5,046 nt of DNA, from positions 1 through 5,046 of the forward strand of contig JBNJGC010000177.1 in assembly GCA_051747405.1 (NCBI GenBank), in the 5' to 3' direction. A program made the position numbers and the translations under genes. Below are positions 1 to 4,969 of the stretch, one piece after another; the first letter of the stretch is position 1, and every line of letters starts with the position of its first letter. The DNA is from JAPHTQ01 sp051747405 (lineage in GTDB: Bacteria; Pseudomonadota; Gammaproteobacteria; Thiohalomonadales; Thiohalomonadaceae). Under the pieces are notes generated by a model. The model had not been told where the DNA came from. It searched no databases and was given only the letters and a program-made list of their open reading frames with translations.

Positions 1-1005
1 CTCTCCGAGGGGGCGAGAGGGGAGGGCGGCTACCTCATCAACGGGGAGGGGGAGCGCTTCATGGAGCGCTATGCGCCCCATGCCAAGGATCTGGCCAGCC
101 GGGATGTGGTCAGCCGCGCCATCTATCAGGAGGTGAAGGCGGGGCGTGGCTGCGGCCCGGAGGGGGACCATGTGCTGCTGAAGGTGGACCATCTCGGCGA
201 GGAGGTGGTGGCGCAGCGCCTGCCGGGGATCCGTCAGCTGGCGCAGACCTTCGCCGGTATCGATATGGCGAAGGAGCCGGTGCCGGTCTACCCGACAGCT
301 CACTACACCATGGGGGGGATACCGACCAATCGTCACGGTCAGGTGGTGGCGCCTGCCGGTGAAGGGGAGGAGGTGGTACCCGGCCTCTATGCGGTGGGTG
401 AGTGCGCCTGTGTTTCGGTACATGGGGCGAACCGGCTGGGCGGGAACTCGCTGCTGGATATCGTCGTTTTCGGTCGTGCCGCCGGGAACCATATCATCGA
501 CTACCTGGATGAGAACCGTTTCCACCGTCCGGTGGGTGCGGCTGAGCTGGAGGCACCACTGCAGCACCTTGAGCGTTGGGACAGGCCGGGTGAAGGCGAG
601 TCAGTGGATGGGCTGCGCGCCGAGCTTCAGGCCACCATGGAGGAGTATTGCGGTGTCTATCGCCAGCGGGAGGTGCTCGGCGAAGGTCTGGATAGGGTGC
701 TGGCGCTGCAGCAGCGGCTCGCTGGTGTTGGGCTGCGGGATCGGAGCGGTATCTTCAACACGGCGCGGATCGAGGCGTTCGAGCTGGAGAACCTGATAGA
801 GCTCGCCGTAGCGACGGTCTGCTCCGCCCTGGCCCGTGAAGAGAGCCGTGGGGCGCACTCGCGGGTCGATTTCCCCGAGCGTGACGATGAGCACTGGTTA
901 AAGCATTCGCTGTTCTTCCGTGAAGGGCGGATGATGGACTATAAACCGGTACGGATGAAGCCGCTCTCTGTGGATAGCTTTCCGCCGAAGCCCAGGGTTT
1001 ATTAG
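1..1005 (+). CDS. sdhA: Succinate dehydrogenase flavoprotein subunit (SdhA), 5'-truncated by the window edge
   Basis: SdhA oxidises succinate to fumarate at a covalently bound FAD and passes electrons to SdhB on the cytoplasmic face of complex II. The frame is open from base 1, so the gene begins upstream; 334 residues are visible, about 250 fewer than the usual 588 or so. The visible part starts at the substrate-binding segment SEGARGEGGY. The residue equivalent to E. coli catalytic Arg286 is in LASRDVVSRA (bases 100-102). The active-site His is in AHYTMGG (301-303), and GLYAVGE and HGANRLGGNS carry the FAD/substrate Glu and Arg. The C-terminal domain has RESRGAHSR and the terminal FPPKPRVY, close to the E. 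coli ending FPPKIRTY. The FAD-linking N-terminal His lies outside the window. The first visible substrate-loop residue is Ser where E. coli has Thr254, a conservative change. The gene is followed by sdhB after a spacer of about 100 bases. The identification is firm. Confidence 0.98.
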   Translation, partial: LSEGARGEGGYLINGEGERFMERYAPHAKDLASRDVVSRAIYQEVKAGRGCGPEGDHVLLKVDHLGEEVVAQRLPGIRQLAQTFAGIDMAKEPVPVYPTAHYTMGGIPTNRHGQVVAPAGEGEEVVPGLYAVGECACVSVHGANRLGGNSLLDIVVFGRAAGNHIIDYLDENRFHRPVGAAELEAPLQHLERWDRPGEGESVDGLRAELQATMEEYCGVYRQREVLGEGLDRVLALQQRLAGVGLRDRSGIFNTARIEAFELENLIELAVATVCSALAREESRGAHSRVDFPERDDEHWLKHSLFFREGRMMDYKPVRMKPLSVDSFPPKPRVY

Positions 1006-1107
1006 GTTCAAGGTTTATGTCCAGGATGGACGGTATACCGCGGGCGCAGGGATGCGCAGGAGCGGTGCAAGGTTCGAGGGCTCTGAGGGGTATATTGGGA
1101 CGCGATA
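1006..1107 (+). other. sdhA-sdhB intercistronic spacer, no gene seen
   Basis: This spacer of about 102 bases is longer than the roughly 16-base sdhA-sdhB gap of E. coli. It contains a near repeat of the sdhA tail (CAGGGTTTAT at 993-1002 against CAAGGTTTAT at 1010-1019), a short direct repeat GCGCAGG (1045-1051 and 1055-1061), and a weak 4-bp inverted repeat GTCC/GGAC (1019-1031). I see no convincing promoter, strong terminator or conserved small ORF. The last ten bases provide the GGGA ribosome-binding sequence for sdhB. Confidence 0.5.
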
Positions 1108-1812
1108 TTGACGATGAAATTCAACATCTACCGCTACAATCCAGAGGGTGATGGCAAGCCGCACATGCAGCGTTTTTCGCTTGAGGATATCGAGCCGGGG
1201 ACGATGCTGCGTGATGCGCTGTTGCGAATCAAGGCCGAGCAGGATGAGACCCTCACCTTCCGCCACTCCTGCGGCGAGGGGGTATGCGGCTCCGATGCGC
1301 TCAACATCAACGGCAAAAACGGTTTGGCCTGTATTACGCCGCTGGAGGCGTTGTCGGAGCCTGTGGCGGTGAGGCCCTTGCCGGGGCTGCCGGTGATTCG
1401 GGACCTGGTGGTGGATATGAGCCAGTTCTATCACCACTACCGGGAGGTTAAGCCCTATCTGCTGGTCAACGATCCGGAGCCGGAGACGGAGTTTCTGCAA
1501 AGCCCGGCAGAGCGTGAGCGACTGGATGGCCTCTATGAGTGCATCCTCTGCGGCTGCTGCACCACCAGCTGCCCTTCGTTCTGGTGGAACCCCGAAAAGT
1601 TTCGTGGTCCGGCGGCTCTGTTGCAGGCTTGGCGTTTTTTGGCGGATAGCCGTGACCAGGCTACGGCCAAACGGCTGGAGGCGCTGGATGGGCCGTACCG
1701 GCTGTTTCGCTGTCACAGCATCATGAACTGCGCCGATGCCTGCCCCAAGGGGCTCAACCCAACCCGTGCCATCGGCCTGATCAAGCAGCTGATGCTCAAG
1801 CGACAGGTCTGA
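1108..1812 (+). CDS. sdhB: Succinate dehydrogenase iron-sulfur subunit (SdhB)
   Basis: SdhB carries electrons from SdhA FAD to the membrane quinone site through [2Fe-2S], [4Fe-4S] and [3Fe-4S] clusters. From a TTG start the protein is 234 residues (E. coli 238). The N-terminal ferredoxin domain shows SCGEGVCGSD with ligands C55, C60, D63, then C75; these numbers match E. coli exactly, including Asp as fourth ligand. The C-terminal domain has CILCGCCTTSCP (C145, C148, C151 for 4Fe-4S; C155 for 3Fe-4S) and CHSIMNCADACPKG (C202, C208 for 3Fe-4S; C212 for 4Fe-4S). PSFWW (156-160) and H203 form the SdhB side of the quinone pocket. TTG at 1108 is preferred because GGGA (1097-1100) lies 7 bases upstream and the N-terminus then equals E. 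coli in length; ATG at 1114 is the alternative, two residues shorter. An Arg usually following the first cluster Cys is Gly here. The gene is followed 4 bases later by sdhE. Family certain, start less so. Confidence 0.97.
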   Translation: MTMKFNIYRYNPEGDGKPHMQRFSLEDIEPGTMLRDALLRIKAEQDETLTFRHSCGEGVCGSDALNINGKNGLACITPLEALSEPVAVRPLPGLPVIRDLVVDMSQFYHHYREVKPYLLVNDPEPETEFLQSPAERERLDGLYECILCGCCTTSCPSFWWNPEKFRGPAALLQAWRFLADSRDQATAKRLEALDGPYRLFRCHSIMNCADACPKGLNPTRAIGLIKQLMLKRQV

Positions 1813-1816
1813 CCCC

Positions 1817-2071
1817 ATGGGGCGCGAGGCAGAGCAGATGGCGCGTCTGCGCTGGCGCTGCCGGCGCGGGATGTTGGAGCTGGATCTGCTGTTGCAGGGG
1901 TTTCTCGATTCCGGCTTTGCCGCCATGGGCCGTGACGAGCAGGCCCGGTTCAGCCGTCTGCTGGAGCTGCCCGACCCGCTGCTGTTCGACTACCTGGTGA
2001 GCGGGGTCTCGGTGCGTGAGAAGGAGTTCGTTTATGTCGTCGAGAGGATACGCCGCACCGCTGCGCATTGA
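1817..2071 (+). CDS. sdhE: FAD assembly factor SdhE (DUF339/YgfY/CptB family)
   Basis: SdhE is a small soluble helical protein that binds SdhA and promotes covalent attachment of FAD. The protein is 84 residues (E. coli 88). It has the family's invariant RGxxE motif as CRRGMLELD, with R17, G18 and E21, then the LLELPDPLLFDYL segment corresponding to E. coli LLECDDPDLFNWL. It starts 4 bases after the sdhB stop, as expected for co-translation with its client operon. The start is ambiguous: ATG 1817 has a poor ACAGG-like site 9 bases upstream, whereas in-frame ATG 1838 (77 residues) has GAGG at 1826-1829 with 8-base spacing and still keeps the whole RGxxE domain. The 3' end overlaps the next gene by 38 bases. 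The old name CptB (antitoxin) belongs to the same family; the flavinylation role is the better supported one and fits this context. Confidence 0.93.
   Translation: MGREAEQMARLRWRCRRGMLELDLLLQGFLDSGFAAMGRDEQARFSRLLELPDPLLFDYLVSGVSVREKEFVYVVERIRRTAAH
2018..2026 (+). promoter_or_regulatory. Strong ribosome-binding site for the ygfX-like gene, inside sdhE
   Basis: GAGAAGGAG lies inside the sdhE coding sequence and ends 7 bases before ATG 2034. It decides the start of the downstream gene against the upstream in-frame GTG at 2016, and places the start 38 bases before the end of sdhE, which suggests translational coupling. Confidence 0.75.
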
Positions 2072-2480
2072 GGTGACCGGTAACCGGCTGTTGCGACGGC
2101 TCTATCTCGTTCTGGTCGCTCTCGCCACGGTCGTGCTGCTGTGGCTCTCGGTACGTCAGCCGCTGCTGTTTCTCTCTCTGCCTCTCTTCCTCTGGCTGGC
2201 GCGGCGTGAATGGCTATGCCGTGCCGAGCTGGCTGGTGCGCCCATTACCCTGCTCTGGGATGTTGAGCAGTGCTGGTGGGCCGAGCGTGATGGAGAGGGG
2301 CGGCCACTTCAGTTGCAGGGGGAGAGCTTCCTCTCTCCGGTGTTGGTGGTATTGCGGTTTCGCCGTCTGCCGGGGCGGCGGCGTGATGCGGTGGTATTGA
2401 CCCCCGGGGCCGTGGGTGAGGCGAGCTTCCGGCGGCTGCTGGTGCGGCTGCGCCTGGAGGGGCGCGAGGCGCTCGGCTGA
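2034..2480 (+). CDS. cptA: YgfX/CptA-like inner-membrane protein
   Basis: This is a membrane protein of 148 residues (E. coli YgfX 135). Two adjacent hydrophobic segments, roughly residues 23-40 (LYLVLVALATVVLLWLSV) and 43-56 (PLLFLSLPLFLWLA), form a hairpin. A soluble C-terminal part of about 90 residues follows, with Trp-rich LLWDVEQCWW, a LQLQGESFLSPVLVVLRFR strand region, and a basic end FRRLLVRLRLEG. This layout, the length and the position directly after sdhE match the YgfX family, although sequence similarity to E. coli YgfX is low, so the name rests partly on context. Family members have been described as an SdhE partner and, in E. coli, as the toxin CptA acting on FtsZ/MreB; the true role is unsettled. 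The ATG at 2034 is chosen for its strong Shine-Dalgarno. It overlaps sdhE by 38 bases and is the last gene of the sdh operon, ending inside a stem-loop. Confidence 0.8.
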   Translation: MSSRGYAAPLRIEVTGNRLLRRLYLVLVALATVVLLWLSVRQPLLFLSLPLFLWLARREWLCRAELAGAPITLLWDVEQCWWAERDGEGRPLQLQGESFLSPVLVVLRFRRLPGRRRDAVVLTPGAVGEASFRRLLVRLRLEGREALG

Positions 2481-2507
2481 GCCGGACGCTTCGGCGGCGC
2501 GCTCAGC
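2476..2507. terminator. Stem-loop between convergent genes, containing both stop codons
   Basis: GCTGAGC (2476-2482) and GCTCAGC (2501-2507) form a perfect 7-bp outer stem. Inside, CGC-TTCG-GCG (2487-2496) gives a 3-bp stem closed by a C(UUCG)G tetraloop on the + strand. The TGA stop of the ygfX-like gene (2478-2480) lies in the left arm, and the nadB stop (complement of 2503-2505) in the right arm. No T-tract follows on either strand, so it is not a canonical intrinsic terminator; it may act as a bidirectional terminator of weak type, an RNA 3' end stabiliser, or a barrier to antisense read-through. Confidence 0.45.
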
Positions 2508-4116
2508 GTGGCGGATGGTTGTCGGGGGTGAGTATGGTCTTATGTGGCGGCTGTGCGTCATCGGCGTCGGGGTAGTCGAGGGTGTAGTGCAGGCCGCGGC
2601 TCTCCCGACGGGCCATGGCCGAGCGGATGATAAGATCGGCCACCACCACCAGGTTACGCAGCTCCAACAGGTCGTTGGTGACGCGGAAGTTGCTGTAGTA
2701 GTCGTGGATCTCACTGCTGAGCAGGTCGACCCGCCGCTTGGCCCGCTGGAGGCGTTTGTCGGTGCGCACGATGCCGACATAGTCCCACATGAAGCGGCGC
2801 AGTTCGTCCCAGTTGTGGGAGACCACCACCTCTTCGTCGGAGTCGGTCACGCGGCTCTCATCCCAGTAGGGGAGTTGTGGCGGTTGCTCGCTTCGGGGGA
2901 GCTCAGTGGCGATGTGCCGGGCCGCCGACTCACCGAATACCAGACACTCGAGCAGGGAGTTGCTGGCCATGCGGTTGGCGCCGTGCAGACCGGTGAAGGT
3001 GGTCTCACCCACGGCGTAGAGTCCGGGTAGGTCGGTGCGGCCATGGATATCGGTCATTACGCCGCCGCAGGTGTAGTGGGCGGCGGGGACCACCGGTATC
3101 GGCTCACGGGTCATGTCGATACCGAACTCCAGGCAGCGGGCGTGGACCGTGGGGAAGTGTTCGCGGATGAAGTTGGCAGGTTTGTGGCTGATATCCAGGT
3201 AGAGGCACTCGGCCCCGAGGCGCTTCATCTCGTGGTCGATGGCGCGGGCGACGATGTCCCGCGGCGCCAGCTCCTCGCGCGGATCGAAACGCTGCATAAA
3301 GCGGCTACCATCGGGCAGTAGCAACTTTCCCCCTTCGCCACGGACCGCCTCGGTGATGAGAAAGGACTTTGCTTCGGGGTGGTAGAGGCAGGTGGGATGG
3401 AACTGGTTGAACTCCAGGTTGGCGACGCGGCAGCCGGCGCGCCAGGCCATGGCGATACCATCCCCGGTGGAGATATCGGGATTGCTGGTGTAGAGGTAGA
3501 CCTTGCTCGCCCCGCCGGTGGCCAGTACCACGAAGCGTGCGCGAAACACCTCCACATGGCCGCTCTGGCGATTCAAGACGTAGGCGCCGACGACCCGCTC
3601 ACCATCGCCCCCCAGCCCCGCCTTGCTGCGGGTGATGAGATCGATGGCCAGATGCTCCTCATGCAGGGTGATCGCGCGGTGCCGGGTCGCCTGTTCAAGC
3701 AGGGTCTGCTCCACTGCTTTACCGGTGGCATCGGCGGCGTGGATCACCCTGCGGTGGCTGTGGCCGCCCTCGCGGGTGAGGTGGTAGCCGACCCCGTCAC
3801 GAACGCGGGTGAAGGTCACACCCTGCTCGATCAGGCGCTCGATGGCAGCGCGGCCATGCTCTACCACATACTGCACGACACCGGGGTCGCAGAGACCGGC
3901 GCCGGCGTTGAGGGTGTCCTCAACATGGGCCTCTACCGAGTCGTGTTCGTCCAGTACGGCGGCGATGCCCCCCTGGGCGTAGAGGGTGTTCCCCTCCTCC
4001 ATGCGCGCCTTGGCCAGGACGCTGATATGTGCGCTGTCGGCCAGCCTGAGCGCGAGGGATAGCCCGGCGGCGCCGCTGCCGATCACGAGTACATCGGCCT
4101 CATGTTGTGGGGTCAT
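2503..4116 (-). CDS. nadB: L-aspartate oxidase (NadB)
   Basis: NadB oxidises L-aspartate to iminoaspartate with FAD; NadA then makes quinolinate, the first stage of de novo NAD synthesis. The electron acceptor is oxygen or fumarate. The protein is complete at 537 residues (E. coli 540). The N-terminal Rossmann motif is VIGSGAAGLS (11-20), with YAQGGIAA (46-53) and HLTREGGHSHRR (112-123, with E116) after it. Substrate-site residues equivalent to E. coli His244, Arg290, His351 and Arg386 are H240 (NQFHPT), R286 (LAPRDIVARA), H347 (AAHYTCGG) and R382 (GANRMASNS). The C-terminal helical domain has FMWDYVGIVRT and RRESRGLHYTLDYP, and ends in ILTPDNHPPR, close to the E. coli end. SdhA-only features such as HGANRLGGNS are replaced by the NadB form, which excludes a second SdhA. 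No strong Shine-Dalgarno precedes the ATG. It is divergent from rpoE, as in many gammaproteobacteria. Confidence 0.98.
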   Translation of the reverse strand: MTPQHEADVLVIGSGAAGLSLALRLADSAHISVLAKARMEEGNTLYAQGGIAAVLDEHDSVEAHVEDTLNAGAGLCDPGVVQYVVEHGRAAIERLIEQGVTFTRVRDGVGYHLTREGGHSHRRVIHAADATGKAVEQTLLEQATRHRAITLHEEHLAIDLITRSKAGLGGDGERVVGAYVLNRQSGHVEVFRARFVVLATGGASKVYLYTSNPDISTGDGIAMAWRAGCRVANLEFNQFHPTCLYHPEAKSFLITEAVRGEGGKLLLPDGSRFMQRFDPREELAPRDIVARAIDHEMKRLGAECLYLDISHKPANFIREHFPTVHARCLEFGIDMTREPIPVVPAAHYTCGGVMTDIHGRTDLPGLYAVGETTFTGLHGANRMASNSLLECLVFGESAARHIATELPRSEQPPQLPYWDESRVTDSDEEVVVSHNWDELRRFMWDYVGIVRTDKRLQRAKRRVDLLSSEIHDYYSNFRVTNDLLELRNLVVVADLIIRSAMARRESRGLHYTLDYPDADDAQPPHKTILTPDNHPPR

Positions 4117-4152
4117 ATGGTATGAAATGGCTTTAACCGCCTGTCGTTAGTC

Positions 4153-4158
4153 AGTATA
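4153..4158 (-). promoter_or_regulatory. Candidate -10 element of the nadB promoter
   Basis: Read on the - strand this is TATACT, five of six matches to the sigma-70 -10 consensus. Initiation would be near 4146, giving a leader of about 30 bases before the nadB ATG. The position expected for a -35 element (about 4176-4181) shows no TTGACA-like sequence and instead lies inside a perfect palindrome, so the promoter may depend on an activator or be blocked by a repressor. Predicted by eye. Confidence 0.4.
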
Positions 4159-4170
4159 TTGGTCATCTTT

Positions 4171-4193
4171 CGGACACCCTGTAGCGGTGTCCG
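4171..4193. repeat. Perfect inverted repeat, 8-bp arms and 7-base centre, in the nadB-rpoE intergenic region
   Basis: CGGACACC (4171-4178) and GGTGTCCG (4186-4193) are exact reverse complements around CTGTAGC. There is no T-tract on either side and no gene ends here, so it is not a terminator. Its position over the expected -35 region of the nadB promoter suggests a protein-binding operator. It does not resemble the E. coli NadR box (TGTTTA-N6-TAAACA), so the regulator is unknown. A second small palindrome, ACCGC-T-GCGGT, follows at 4200-4210. Confidence 0.6.
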
Positions 4194-4260
4194 CTGGTTA
4201 CCGCTGCGGTGATTCTACGCAGCGCCTGTTGGGAATATACCGAAAAAATTGATGCTTTGG

Positions 4261-4288
4261 CGAACTCTGATGGTGACGGACTGTCATA
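4261..4288 (+). promoter_or_regulatory. Candidate sigma-E-type promoter of rpoE
   Basis: CGAACTC (4261-4267) resembles the sigma-E -35 consensus GGAACTT (5 of 7). GTCATA (4283-4288) resembles its -10 GTCTAA/GTCTGA. The 15-base spacer equals that of the E. coli rpoH P3 promoter. Transcription would begin near 4294, leaving a leader of about 44 bases to the rpoE ATG. Positive autoregulation of rpoE from such a promoter is known in E. coli and for algU in Pseudomonas. The -10 match is moderate and this was read by eye. Confidence 0.5.
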
Positions 4289-4337
4289 CCGAACAGATAC
4301 AAGGGCAGCTTTCCGGTGATGAACGGGGCTGCTGCTG

Positions 4338-4916
4338 ATGGGCGAAAATAGCGTCGATCAGGAGCTGGTCCGGCGGGTTCAGCACGGTGACAAGAAGGCC
4401 TTCGACCTGTTGGTACAGAAGTATCAGCAGCGCATCGTCAAGCTGATCTCGCGCTACGTTCGCGATCAGGACGAAGTCTACGATGTGGCCCAGGAGACTT
4501 TCATCAAGGCCTACCGTGCGCTGGCACGGTTCCGTGGTGACAGCGCCTTCTACACTTGGCTCTATCGGATCGCCATTAACACGGCGAAAAACTATCTGGT
4601 GGCGCAGAGCCGCCGACCGCCGGATACCGATATCGACGCCGCGGATGCCGCTCAGTACGACCCTGATAGTAAACTGCGGGAGACCGACCTGCCCGAACAA
4701 TTGGTCCACCGCGATGAGGTGGAACGGGTGATCTACGAGGCCATCGACGCCCTGCCCGAGGAGCTTCGTACCGCGATCACTCTGAGGGAGATGGAGGGGC
4801 TGAGTTATGATGAGATTGCCCAGGCGATGGAGTGCCCTATCGGCACTGTGCGTTCGCGGATCTTCCGTGCTCGTGAGGCGATCGAGAGTAAATTGAAACC
4901 CCTGCTTGAGCCGTGA
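4338..4916 (+). CDS. rpoE: RNA polymerase sigma-E factor (RpoE/AlgU)
   Basis: This is an ECF (group 4) sigma factor of 192 residues (E. coli RpoE 191) that directs RNA polymerase to envelope-stress promoters. Sigma region 2 spans about residues 23-92: DVAQETFIKAYRAL (region 2.2), then FRGDSAFYTWLYRIAINTAK (2.3-2.4, -10 recognition), and NYLVAQSRRPP just after. A variable acidic linker covers about 96-125. Sigma region 4 spans about 130-182, with LPEELRTAITLRE and the helix-turn-helix LSYDEIAQAMECPIGTVRSR that reads the -35 element. The ATG is chosen because it aligns the N-terminus residue for residue with E. coli RpoE; the ribosome-binding sequence is only a GGGG 9 bases upstream. The rseA/mucA anti-sigma gene follows after 53 bases, so activity is presumably controlled by RseA sequestration and regulated proteolysis. 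RpoE and AlgU are orthologous names; the neighbourhood does not decide between an alginate and a general envelope role. Confidence 0.98.
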   Translation: MGENSVDQELVRRVQHGDKKAFDLLVQKYQQRIVKLISRYVRDQDEVYDVAQETFIKAYRALARFRGDSAFYTWLYRIAINTAKNYLVAQSRRPPDTDIDAADAAQYDPDSKLRETDLPEQLVHRDEVERVIYEAIDALPEELRTAITLREMEGLSYDEIAQAMECPIGTVRSRIFRAREAIESKLKPLLEP

Positions 4917-4958
4917 GAGGCTGGGGTCATAACGGCAACGCCCCTGCTGGGCTGCACC

Positions 4959-4962
4959 GGAG
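4959..4962 (+). promoter_or_regulatory. Ribosome-binding site of rseA
   Basis: GGAG stands 7 bases before ATG 4970, an ideal spacing, and fixes the start of the anti-sigma factor gene, which is otherwise visible for only 25 codons. Confidence 0.7.
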
Positions 4963-4969
4963 TAGGCAA

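Noticed and set aside
1015..1926. Open frame of 303 codons on the - strand opposite sdhB
   Set aside because: It is antisense to a certain gene in GC-rich DNA, Arg/Gln-rich and of low-complexity composition, with no recognisable domain.
2416..3030. Open frame of 204 codons on the + strand across the ygfX-like gene end and nadB
   Set aside because: It runs through the end of one real gene and antisense to another, with no own ribosome-binding site or recognisable motif.
3379..4062. Open frame of 227 codons on the + strand inside nadB
   Set aside because: It is opposite a complete and well conserved NadB; the translation is Gly/Ala/Val-rich with no family features.
1..4116. sdhA and nadB as a recent inverted duplication
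   Set aside because: They share only superfamily motifs and each has its own family's specific residues, so the divergence is ancient.
4171..4193. Intrinsic terminator at the intergenic palindrome
   Set aside because: No gene points into it to end there, and no T-tract follows on either strand.
4213..4241. Sigma-70-like promoter for rpoE (TTCTAC, 17 bases, TATACC)
   Set aside because: The -35 matches poorly and the -10 only partly, so it is not supported beyond chance.
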